From Candidatus Kaiserbacteria bacterium (GTDB taxonomy: Bacteria > Patescibacteriota > Minisyncoccia > Phycocordibacterales > Phycocordibacteraceae), in assembly GCA_023267775.1 (NCBI GenBank), contig JAHFMQ010000005.1, positions 1 through 23,804 on the forward strand: a stretch of 23,804 bases of DNA, read 5' to 3'. Positions 7,942 through 14,737 of this stretch are shown here, in pieces. A program made the translations under genes and the position numbers. The notes under the pieces were generated by a model. The model did not search any database, was not told the origin of the DNA, and worked only from the letters and a program-made list of their open reading frames with translations. Within the stretch, counting starts at the first letter, position 1, and each line of letters begins with the position of its first letter.

Positions 7942-7949
7942 ACTCTTAT

Positions 7950-8052
7950 CCCCGTGAGATAACGAATCTGGTCGTTTGTTGTAGCCTGCAGGAAACCTGT
8001 ATGGAATCCGACGACTCCGAAACTTGCTTTCGTTACCTCGTATCTCATGGGG
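7950..8052. promoter_or_regulatory. Inverted 12-mers flanking the sigma/efp divergent spacer
   Basis: CCCCGTGAGATA at 7950-7961 and the reverse complement of CCCCATGAGATA at 8041-8052 match at 11 of 12 positions and face each other across 79 bases. One lies next to the sigma-factor start and the other about 43 bases before the efp start. They could be two sites for a shared regulator or the ends of a long stem. Confidence 0.3.
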
Positions 8053-8094
8053 TACTTTTTATAACCCGCCCGCAGGGGCTCTAGTTTCAGATCC

Positions 8095-8670
8095 ATGGCC
8101 GTACTGTCATACAACGAAATCCTTCCCAAAAGCATCATAAATTACAACAACGAGCCCTATGAAGTTCTTTCGGCTCATATTTTTCGCATGCAACAGAGAA
8201 AGCCAGTGAACCAGACGAAACTGCGCCATTTGGTTTCTGGGAAAGTGACCGAGGTCTCCTTCCACCAAAATGAGTCCGTCACTGAAGCAGATATTGAAAA
8301 AATGCAGGCACAGTACCTCTACTCAAATCGGGGTGAGAGCTGGTTCGCGGAAGAAGGTAATCCAAAGAATCGCTTTTCCTTCCCTACCGATTCTGTACAA
8401 GAAAAAGTTCAATGGCTCATGCCAAATTCTTTGGTTGAAATACTGACGTACGAAGAGAAGCCAATGACGGTTACCATTCCGGTAAAAGTCGATCTTGAAG
8501 TAAAAGATGCGCCGCCTGCCGTGAAAGGAAACACGGTTTCTGGTGGTAACAAACTCGCCGTGCTCTCAACGGGCGCGAAAGTAAATGTCCCGCTTTTCAT
8601 AAATCCTGGAGACATTATTCGTATCAATACCGATTCAGGAGACTACACCGAACGAGTTGAGAAAGCATAA
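8095..8670 (+). CDS. efp: Translation elongation factor P, non-canonical tip loop
   Basis: 191 aa. EF-P binds between the ribosomal P and E sites and relieves stalling at proline runs. Domain I (VLSYNEILPKSIINYNNEPY onwards), the OB domain II (VEILTYEEKPMTVTIPVKVD) and domain III (LSTGAKVNVPLFINPGDIIR) are all present and of normal length. The domain-I tip loop reads RMQQRKPVNQTKLRHL where E. coli has KPGKGQAFARVKLRRL. By alignment the modified Lys34 position is occupied by Gln, with Arg and Lys next to it, so the usual beta-lysylation or rhamnosylation target geometry is absent. The gene is preceded by no clear Shine-Dalgarno sequence and is followed at once by a large inverted repeat that likely ends transcription. 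Confidence 0.95.
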   Translation: MAVLSYNEILPKSIINYNNEPYEVLSAHIFRMQQRKPVNQTKLRHLVSGKVTEVSFHQNESVTEADIEKMQAQYLYSNRGESWFAEEGNPKNRFSFPTDSVQEKVQWLMPNSLVEILTYEEKPMTVTIPVKVDLEVKDAPPAVKGNTVSGGNKLAVLSTGAKVNVPLFINPGDIIRINTDSGDYTERVEKA

Positions 8671-8795
8671 GTCAAAAAATATAAAAAGGAGAGTCGGACT
8701 CGGCACCCCTTCGGGTACGACGAGACGTCGCCTCATTCAGCAGAATGACCTACTGGGTAGCGGCTCGGAGCGCTCTCCTTTTTATATTTTTTGAC
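8671..8795. terminator. 125-nt multi-hairpin element closed by a perfect 23-bp inverted repeat, between convergent efp and rpsR
   Basis: Arms 8671-8693 and 8773-8795 are exact reverse complements and contain A/T tracts next to GGAGAG/CTCTCC, so each strand ends in a U-rich run after a stem. Inside lie four small hairpins: ACCC/GGGT (8705-8716), CGACG/CGTCG (8718-8730), CATTC/GAATG (8734-8747) and CTAC/GTAG (8750-8760). The element starts on the base after the efp stop and ends eight bases before the rpsR stop, so a bidirectional terminator is the simplest role. It is far larger than terminators usually are. Confidence 0.7.
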
Positions 8796-8803
8796 GAAAG
8801 CCT

Positions 8804-9010
8804 CTACGCAGCTACGTACGGTAGAAGTGCCATGTAGCGAGCGTGCTTGATGGCTTGAGCGATATCGCGCTGTTTCCCTGCAGGAATTCCCGTGCGCTTT
8901 TTTGAAAGGATTTTCGCATGTGGATTGGTGAACATCTTCAGGTAGGCGACATCTTTATAGTCGATAAATTTCTTAAGTTCTATTTCTTCGCGTTCACTTT
9001 GATATGCCAT
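8804..9010 (-). CDS. rpsR: Ribosomal protein bS18
   Basis: 68 aa from ATG 9010 (MAYQSEREEIELKKFIDYKD). An upstream in-frame ATG at 9055 would overlap ssb by 35 bases and add a tail atypical of S18, so it is rejected. The core IDYKDVAYLKMFTNPHAKIL and the motif RTGIPAGKQRDIAQAIKHAR (binding 16S rRNA and S6 in known ribosomes) are intact. It is the last gene of the S6-SSB-S18 operon, 10 bases after the ssb stop, and is followed by the large inverted-repeat terminator. Confidence 0.97.
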   Translation of the reverse strand: MAYQSEREEIELKKFIDYKDVAYLKMFTNPHAKILSKKRTGIPAGKQRDIAQAIKHARYMALLPYVAA

Positions 9011-9020
9011 ATAACTATAT

Positions 9021-9473
9021 TTAAAAAGGAATGTCCTCTGGATTAATTTCTTCATCGGGATACTTTATCGCTTCCTCATCACGTGGTGCCCCGTCAGCCG
9101 GCGACGTCTCGCTACGAGACGTGCCGCTGCCCCCTGCTGCAGGGCCCTTACCACCGTCCCCAAATTGAAAATTATCAACGACAATTTCAGTACGGTATTT
9201 TTTCTGCCCTTCGCTTTCCCATGAACGTGTCTGAATGCGCCCCTCCACAAAGAGCGGGCGGCCTTTCTTCATGTACTGAGCAATAACCTCAGCCGTTCTG
9301 CCAAATGCGACGATGTTATGAAACTCAGTCGCTTCTTGTTTTTGCCCATTCTTGTCTTTGTAGGTTCGATTCGTAGCAATACCAAATGATACGAGCTGTT
9401 GTCCCGATGGCAATGCTTTCAACTCCGGATCTCGAGTCAAGTTACCGTACAGGAATACTTTGTTTAGGTACAT
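9021..9473 (-). CDS. ssb: Single-stranded DNA-binding protein
   Basis: 150 aa. The OB fold (~1-110) begins MYLNKVFLYGNLTRDPELKA and includes FGIATNRTYKDKNGQ, FHNIVAFGRTAEVIAQYMKK and GRPLFVEGRIQTRSW. A Gly/Ser-rich linker follows, and the protein ends in the acidic tip NPEDIPF that recruits partner proteins in known SSBs. It lies between rpsF (two bases upstream) and rpsR, the arrangement conserved across bacteria, and probably acts with RecA and RecO encoded in this window. Confidence 0.97.
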   Translation of the reverse strand: MYLNKVFLYGNLTRDPELKALPSGQQLVSFGIATNRTYKDKNGQKQEATEFHNIVAFGRTAEVIAQYMKKGRPLFVEGRIQTRSWESEGQKKYRTEIVVDNFQFGDGGKGPAAGGSGTSRSETSPADGAPRDEEAIKYPDEEINPEDIPF

Positions 9474-9475
9474 GA

Positions 9476-9967
9476 TTAGATAGTAGAACTCTCAAGCGCG
9501 ACATCGAGCTCCGCGCCAAGTACTGCCTCTGGATCCTCCGTTGATTCAGGAGCTTTCATAGAAAGTTCCCTTATTTCAACAGAGTGACGAGCTGCGTCTT
9601 TTGTCGTTATGAGATCAATAAACCGGACAATACGCTTCTCTGCGCCAGCCATTTTTACTACGTCTGCATGGTTTTCGGCTGAAGTTTCGTAGACGATCCA
9701 AGAAAAATAGGCTGAATCAAAATCACGTCGACCGGCAACCTCCTGGCGGGAAATAGTGTAGGCAAGCGGTATTTTTAGTGGCTCACTTTCAGCGACAACC
9801 GTCCCTTTCTCTGAAAGAGAATCACGGATCGTTTGGTACGCCTTCTTCACTTCCTCAGTCGGCAACTCCGGATCAAGGTGAAAACCAAGTTCATAGACGC
9901 GAAGTTCTGAACTCTCGGTTTCGAGAGCCTCAGACGCACCCATCTTCCCATCGTGATTTTTCGCCAT
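9476..9967 (-). CDS. rpsF: Ribosomal protein bS6
   Basis: 163 aa from ATG 9967 (MAKNHDGKMG); an in-frame ATG at 9988 lies inside the leader hairpin and is not favoured. The ferredoxin-like S6 core covers ~23-125: LRVYELGFHLDPELPTEEVK, PLKIPLAYTISRQEVAGRRD, FSWIVYETSAENHADVVKMA and EKRIVRFIDLIT. It carries a longer N-terminus than E. coli S6 and a C-terminal acidic extension of about 35 residues. It is first in the S6-SSB-S18 operon and is preceded by a stable hairpin that could be an autoregulatory site. Confidence 0.94.
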   Translation of the reverse strand: MAKNHDGKMGASEALETESSELRVYELGFHLDPELPTEEVKKAYQTIRDSLSEKGTVVAESEPLKIPLAYTISRQEVAGRRDFDSAYFSWIVYETSAENHADVVKMAGAEKRIVRFIDLITTKDAARHSVEIRELSMKAPESTEDPEAVLGAELDVALESSTI

Positions 9968-9975
9968 ATAGTAGC

Positions 9976-10014
9976 GGCATCCTATCACGGGTTTTTGTGA
10001 CCCGCAAGGATGCC
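9976..10014 (-). promoter_or_regulatory. Hairpin leader of rpsF, candidate S6:S18 binding site
   Basis: On the minus strand an 8-bp outer stem GGCATCCT/AGGATGCC encloses a small asymmetric internal loop and a 5-bp inner stem CGGGT/ACCCG with a seven-base loop. It ends eight bases before the rpsF ATG. Bacteria often regulate rpsF-rpsR by the S6:S18 complex binding a leader hairpin with a conserved CCG; CCG occurs here both in the inner stem and at the base of the outer stem. The structure is visible; the assignment is inference. Confidence 0.45.
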
Positions 10015-10029
10015 TTCTTGCCGAATTCG

Positions 10030-10830
10030 TTAGGGTAATGAGAATAAACGCTGTGCGTTAGCGAGAAGTGCCGCCTGAATGGTTTGCTGATCTTCGGCGC
10101 GAATTGAGGCGATCTGCGACACAACGTCTACTACCGAAAGAGGGTCATTCCTTTGGCCTCTCCGAGAACTCGGCGCGACATACGGAGCGTCAGTTTCTGA
10201 AAGAATGTTGCTTAACGGAACGGACTGTATGACCTTATCGTAGTCACGAGCGAAGGTGATGACTGCGGTGAAAGAAAGAGTAAAATCAAGCGCAATGAGT
10301 GCCTCGGCTTCGGCAATGCTACCTACAAAAAAATGAACGTCTCCGCGAAGATTTGAATATTCCTTTTTTGCTTCTTTTAAAATTTCAATTAAATCTTGGT
10401 AGGCATCCTGAGTGCCTTTGCTCGGGCGGGCGTGAATGATGAGCGGTTTATTAAGAAGAGTAGCAAGGGTGATGTGCTTTCGGAAAAGTTCTTTTTGGGC
10501 ACATTTTACTTCTTCGTTCATCACGGTGGGACGAAAATAATCCAAACCGCACTCCCCTATCGCTACAACATTCGGATGCTTCGCGAGAGCGGTAAAGGCC
10601 TCTTTGTCAAAAGTTTCATCGCTGGCATGATTCGGATGAAGTCCAACTGATGCGTAGAGATGTTCGTATTTCTCTGCAAGTGTGAGCGCCTTTTTTGATG
10701 ATTCGGCGTCGACACCAACAACAATACCAACGACGCCCTGATCGCTCATTTTATTAACAATGTCTGTTTCATCTCCTGCGTACTGATCAAATTGAATATG
10801 GCAATGCGCATCTACGTACTTCATCTTCAT
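10030..10830 (-). CDS. tatD: TatD-family metal-dependent hydrolase (deoxyribonuclease)
   Basis: 266 aa. A TIM-barrel amidohydrolase-type nuclease with the metal ligands in place: DAHCHI (H9, H11), GECGLDY (E93), IIHAR (H133), H166 in DVHFFVGS and ETDAPY (D214). The usual HCFSG motif reads HFFVGS here. Members are 3'-5' exonucleases or deacylases; the exact substrate is not settled by sequence. The start codon overlaps the metG stop by four bases, the usual metG-tatD pairing, and the stop is about 60 bases before rpsF. Confidence 0.93.
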   Translation of the reverse strand: MKMKYVDAHCHIQFDQYAGDETDIVNKMSDQGVVGIVVGVDAESSKKALTLAEKYEHLYASVGLHPNHASDETFDKEAFTALAKHPNVVAIGECGLDYFRPTVMNEEVKCAQKELFRKHITLATLLNKPLIIHARPSKGTQDAYQDLIEILKEAKKEYSNLRGDVHFFVGSIAEAEALIALDFTLSFTAVITFARDYDKVIQSVPLSNILSETDAPYVAPSSRRGQRNDPLSVVDVVSQIASIRAEDQQTIQAALLANAQRLFSLP

Positions 10831-12248
10831 AGTCGCGGGAAAAGATTGCCCGGTTTTTTATTTGCTTGAATAGCCACAAGTATTCCCTTGGAAGTGTCTG
10901 GCATAAATGGTTCAAGTAATGTTCCGACCTCAAAAACGTTGCGGACAAAATTTTGAATAAGCGCTTTCCCCTGCGCAGGATTTGTTTTAACGACTTTATA
11001 TGGCTCTTGCTCATTAATATGACGATCAATTGTTTGTATCTTTTGCCAGATAACATTCATAGCCTCATTGAATTCAAAGGAGTCGGTGACTCTCTCGATA
11101 AGCTGTGTGGCGGGATCACTTATGTTTGTTCTGATAAGGGGAACGTTATTATCCTCTGCCAATTTCATCACGCGCGCGACAAGGTTGCCAAGCCCATTTG
11201 CAAGATGCGCAGTGTACCACTCGTCGAGCCGCTCCCATGTAACATCGGAATCATCAGTCGCGTGTATATGACGGAGAAGAATGTAGCGTGTTGCATCCGT
11301 GCCGTATTTCTTGACGAGATCATACGGGCTTATGACATTTCCAAGTGACTTGCTCATCTTGCGTCCACCGGAATTTATGAAGCCGTGGTAGAAAACTGTG
11401 TCAGTATTTTTTATGTCCGCAGACATGAGCATTGCCTGCCACATGAGCGATTGGAATCGTATTTGATCCTTCCCTGCCATTTGCAGGGTGTGGCCATCCA
11501 GCCAAAACTTTTTGAAGTCACCGCTTTCATTCGGCCAACCGAGTGTAGAAATATAACTGGTGAGCGCATCAAACCATACGTACATTACCTGCGAATCATC
11601 GTCTGGGACCGGGATGCCCCACGAGAGCCGCTCTTTCTCGCGTGAAATGCTGAAATCCTCGAGACCGCCATTCACAAAATTGAGCGCCTCGATGCGGCGC
11701 CATTCCGGCATAATGACGCCGGAACGGCCCAAATATTCCCGTAGCGGTTGTTCGTAATTCTTGAATTTAAAAAAATAATTATCCTCCCGCAACAACTGCG
11801 GCACACTATCATGCTCGGGACACTTCCCGTCAATCAAATCTTTTTCCTTTAGAAATGCTTCGTGCCCGACACAGTATAATCCCTCGTATTCCTTTTTATA
11901 TATGTCTCCTTTCGCCTTACAACGGCGCCATATTTCTTGCGCAGCAGCGATGTGCGCAGGGTCGGTTGTACGAATAAACGCCGGGTGGTCCAAATTCAGC
12001 ACATCTGCAAGCTTGCGCAATTCAGCGGCATAGCGATCACTATAAGCCTGTACATCTTGCCCAGCCTTCTTTGCGGCTTCAAATATCTTCTGGCCATGCT
12101 CATCTGCGCCAGTGTTAAAAAAAACTTCTTCCCCTTTTGCGCGCCAAATGCGCACAAGCGCGTCAGCCTGTACAAACTCGAGAGCGTGTCCAAGATGTGG
12201 AGACGCATTCACATACGGGAGCGTGGTAGTGAGGTAGCGCGCACTCAT
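10827..12248 (-). CDS. metG: Methionyl-tRNA synthetase, short form
   Basis: 473 aa. A class I synthetase that charges tRNA-Met. The HIGH motif reads HLGH (18-21) and KMSKS is at 297-301 (GGRKMSKSLGN). The zinc knob has YCVGHEAF and KCPEH: ligands C126, H129, C143 and H146, where most relatives have a Cys in the second place. The anticodon-binding helical bundle follows from ~330 (WERLDEWYTAHLANGLGNL). The protein ends soon after it (NLFPRL), so the C-terminal EMAP-like tRNA-binding and dimerisation domain is missing, as in compact type MetRS. It overlaps tatD by four bases and starts eight bases after the permease stop. Confidence 0.97.
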   Translation of the reverse strand: MSARYLTTTLPYVNASPHLGHALEFVQADALVRIWRAKGEEVFFNTGADEHGQKIFEAAKKAGQDVQAYSDRYAAELRKLADVLNLDHPAFIRTTDPAHIAAAQEIWRRCKAKGDIYKKEYEGLYCVGHEAFLKEKDLIDGKCPEHDSVPQLLREDNYFFKFKNYEQPLREYLGRSGVIMPEWRRIEALNFVNGGLEDFSISREKERLSWGIPVPDDDSQVMYVWFDALTSYISTLGWPNESGDFKKFWLDGHTLQMAGKDQIRFQSLMWQAMLMSADIKNTDTVFYHGFINSGGRKMSKSLGNVISPYDLVKKYGTDATRYILLRHIHATDDSDVTWERLDEWYTAHLANGLGNLVARVMKLAEDNNVPLIRTNISDPATQLIERVTDSFEFNEAMNVIWQKIQTIDRHINEQEPYKVVKTNPAQGKALIQNFVRNVFEVGTLLEPFMPDTSKGILVAIQANKKPGNLFPRL

Positions 12249-12256
12249 ATGAAAAT

Positions 12257-13318
12257 TTACAACTGTCCAGAAGCAACTCGACGCTTCTTAGTATCGAAGT
12301 CAGATATGAATTCGAGAACGACTGCCGCGACTGGTACCGCAAGTAGGGCGCCAAGGAATCCAGCAAGAGTATATCCCGCGATAAGCGCCACAATGACAAG
12401 AAGCGGCGGTACACCCACAATTTTTTTCACGATGAGAGGATAAATAAGATTGGCCTCGAATTGATTCACGACAATATACAGGCCAAGAACAATACTTGCG
12501 ATTGGAATACCCCCGTTAGAATAACCCACAATAACGGCGATGGTTCCCGCAATAATTGAACCGAATATGGGAATGATCTCCGCGAGCGCGGTAAAGACAG
12601 AGAGGAGCAGTGCGTAAGGAATTCCTATGATGAGAAGCCCGAGATATATCAATACCGCAACTATAACAGAGAGGAGGATTTGTCCTTGCATCCAAAGTCC
12701 TATTTTCTTTTGGGAACGTTTCCATAGATCAACAGAATAATTTTCATACGAGAGCGGCATGATCATGCGTAGAAAATCATCGACCCCGGTATCCTGAAGC
12801 GCAAAATAGAATGAAAGCGTGATGACAAGGATAAGTGAAAAAATACCGCCGAAAAATGTAACGAGGAGTTGGAGTATGCCGCCAGAACCTGCGGAGAAGA
12901 CTGGCTGAAACGAGAGGAGTGTTTGTATGAATGATTGTATTTCATTTTGTCCACCGCCAAAACCAGTTGCTTCGGCAATGCTGGTAAGAGAATTCGCTGT
13001 ATTTAACGATTCAAGATATCGCGGCATCGCGGAAAGGAAGTCGGTTGCATCGCTGATAATGGGCGGGAAGAAGAAGTAGAGGAGTGCAAATATGGAACCG
13101 AATACAAATGTATAGACTAAAAGTGCCGCAACAAGACGTGGTAGACGTTGCCGAATTAAAAAGACGATCTGTGGCTCAATTGCCGAAGCGATCACAATAG
13201 CAGTCAACACAAGAAGCACGAGATCGCGAAGCAACCAAAACATATAAGCACCCGCAACTACGACGAGCCCTGTTACGATAGTACCCGAGGTGATGGAGAC
13301 TCTAATATCCTTACCCAT
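12257..13318 (-). CDS. AI-2E family permease
   Basis: 353 aa, normal for PF01594. About eight hydrophobic segments are seen: a pair near 13-48, one near 63-87, one near 150-180, and a cluster from ~208 to the end, with an amphipathic, mostly soluble stretch near 90-145. The family signature ALAEIIPIFGSIIAGTIAVI and the late VNQFEANLIYPLIVKKIVGV are present. Family members have been linked to AI-2 export, Na+/H+ exchange and other transport, so the substrate should be left open. It sits eight bases before metG and 23 bases after glyS within the long cluster; it lacks an obvious functional tie to them. Confidence 0.9.
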   Translation of the reverse strand: MGKDIRVSITSGTIVTGLVVVAGAYMFWLLRDLVLLVLTAIVIASAIEPQIVFLIRQRLPRLVAALLVYTFVFGSIFALLYFFFPPIISDATDFLSAMPRYLESLNTANSLTSIAEATGFGGGQNEIQSFIQTLLSFQPVFSAGSGGILQLLVTFFGGIFSLILVITLSFYFALQDTGVDDFLRMIMPLSYENYSVDLWKRSQKKIGLWMQGQILLSVIVAVLIYLGLLIIGIPYALLLSVFTALAEIIPIFGSIIAGTIAVIVGYSNGGIPIASIVLGLYIVVNQFEANLIYPLIVKKIVGVPPLLVIVALIAGYTLAGFLGALLAVPVAAVVLEFISDFDTKKRRVASGQL

Positions 13319-13341
13319 ACGGGCATCCTAGCATATTCTTC

Positions 13342-14727
13342 CTAACGGATAGCAGATCGGATGTGTTCGGCAACTTCAGAAACTGTCAGTCGTTCTTGCG
13401 CACCTGTGTCGCGCCAACGCAGTGTCACTGTGTCTTTGAGTGCGGGATTTTCGCCAAGAGTATCGAAATCGATAGTCACGCAAAACGGAGTTCCTATTTC
13501 ATCTTGTCGGCGATAGCGTTTGCCGATATTGCCATTATCGTCCCAGACTATCTGCGGAATTTCTTTTTTAAGCATCACGTAGACCTCCCGGGCTTTTGCC
13601 ACGAGCTCAGGCTTGTTTTTAAGGAGTGGGAAAACGGCCGCTTTGATAGGCGCAAGGTGTGCTGGAAACTTGAGTACCACCCGAGTCTCGCCGCCAAGCT
13701 CATCTTCGGTGTAGGATTTGGCAAGAACGGCGAGCAGATGACGGCCGAGACCGAAGGTCGGTTCGAGTACATGCGGGACAAACCTTTCGTTCGTTGCCTG
13801 ATCGAGATAACGCAAATCGACGCCGCTACGCTCGATGTGTTTCTTAAGATCAAAGTCGGTGCGATACGCCAAACCGCCGATCTCATCGAACTTATGTGGG
13901 TATTTAAAATGAAAATCCACGGTGCGCTTACTATAGTGGGCACGCTCTCCATCGGGAATCTCGATCTCTTTGATGTCGTCGTCGGCGAACCCGAGTGAGG
14001 AAAACCATGAACGCATTTGGATGCGCCAGTACTCAAACGTGTCTTGCCACGCATTCTCCGCGAGAAAATATTCAAACTCCATTATTTCGAGCTCTCGTAC
14101 TCGGAAGATAAAATCGCGTGGCGCTATCTCATTGCGAAAGTTGCGCCCGATCTGTGCGATACCAAACGGCAGCTTCGGATGAAAGGTGTCGATGATGTTT
14201 TTGAAGTTTACGAACATACCCTGCGCAGTCTCTGGTCGAAGATAGACGGTCATATCGGATCCATCAACCGATCCCACCGATGTCTTAAACATCATATTGA
14301 ACTGCTGTGGGGTGCTCAGCTCGTTGCCTTCGGGGCTTTTGATCTTTTTTTCTTTCATGACCTCCCCCATCTGCTCGAGCGTCATGCCTGCCGGATCCAC
14401 CCCCTGCTCTTCGAGCAAATGGTCGGCACGGTAACGCTTTTTTGTCTTCAGGTCGGCCACCAACGGATCGCTAAAGCCGCCGACATGACCGGAGGCCTCC
14501 CACACCTTCGGATTCATCAAAATAGCTGAATCGATGCCGTACATATCATCGCGCGAGTCGACAAAATGCCGCCACCAGGCGTTTTCTATATTTTTCTTGA
14601 GCGCGACACCCAACGGGCCGTAGTCGTATGTCCCGGCAAGTCCGCCATAGATCTCGGATCCGGGGAAAATGAAGCCACGCCGCTTTGCGAGGGAAATAAT
14701 TTTTTCCATGAGATTCAGATCGGCCAT
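13342..14727 (-). CDS. glyS: Glycyl-tRNA synthetase, homodimeric type
   Basis: 461 aa from ATG 14727 (MADLNLMEKI). An in-frame ATG at 14748 would overlap the previous gene and add residues not seen in relatives. A class II synthetase of the alpha2 type, as in eukaryotes, archaea and many bacteria. It shows RRGFIFPGSEIYGGLAGTYD, the glycine-pocket sequence RPETAQGMFVNF, motif 2 RNFRNEIAPRDFIFRVRE (~195-212), motif 3 LEPTFGLGRH (~321-330) and a C-terminal anticodon-binding domain (~360-461). It lies between the secreted repeat protein (10 bases) and the AI-2E-type permease. Confidence 0.97.
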   Translation of the reverse strand: MADLNLMEKIISLAKRRGFIFPGSEIYGGLAGTYDYGPLGVALKKNIENAWWRHFVDSRDDMYGIDSAILMNPKVWEASGHVGGFSDPLVADLKTKKRYRADHLLEEQGVDPAGMTLEQMGEVMKEKKIKSPEGNELSTPQQFNMMFKTSVGSVDGSDMTVYLRPETAQGMFVNFKNIIDTFHPKLPFGIAQIGRNFRNEIAPRDFIFRVRELEIMEFEYFLAENAWQDTFEYWRIQMRSWFSSLGFADDDIKEIEIPDGERAHYSKRTVDFHFKYPHKFDEIGGLAYRTDFDLKKHIERSGVDLRYLDQATNERFVPHVLEPTFGLGRHLLAVLAKSYTEDELGGETRVVLKFPAHLAPIKAAVFPLLKNKPELVAKAREVYVMLKKEIPQIVWDDNGNIGKRYRRQDEIGTPFCVTIDFDTLGENPALKDTVTLRWRDTGAQERLTVSEVAEHIRSAIR

Positions 14728-14737
14728 AGGATTCGGA

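Noticed and set aside
8671..8795. tRNA or tRNA-like gene suggested by a cloverleaf shape
   Set aside because: No T-arm GTTCRA motif, no D-arm, and a stem far longer than an acceptor stem.
13363..13998. 211-codon plus-strand frame
   Set aside because: Antisense to glyS, which carries all class II motifs in this stretch.
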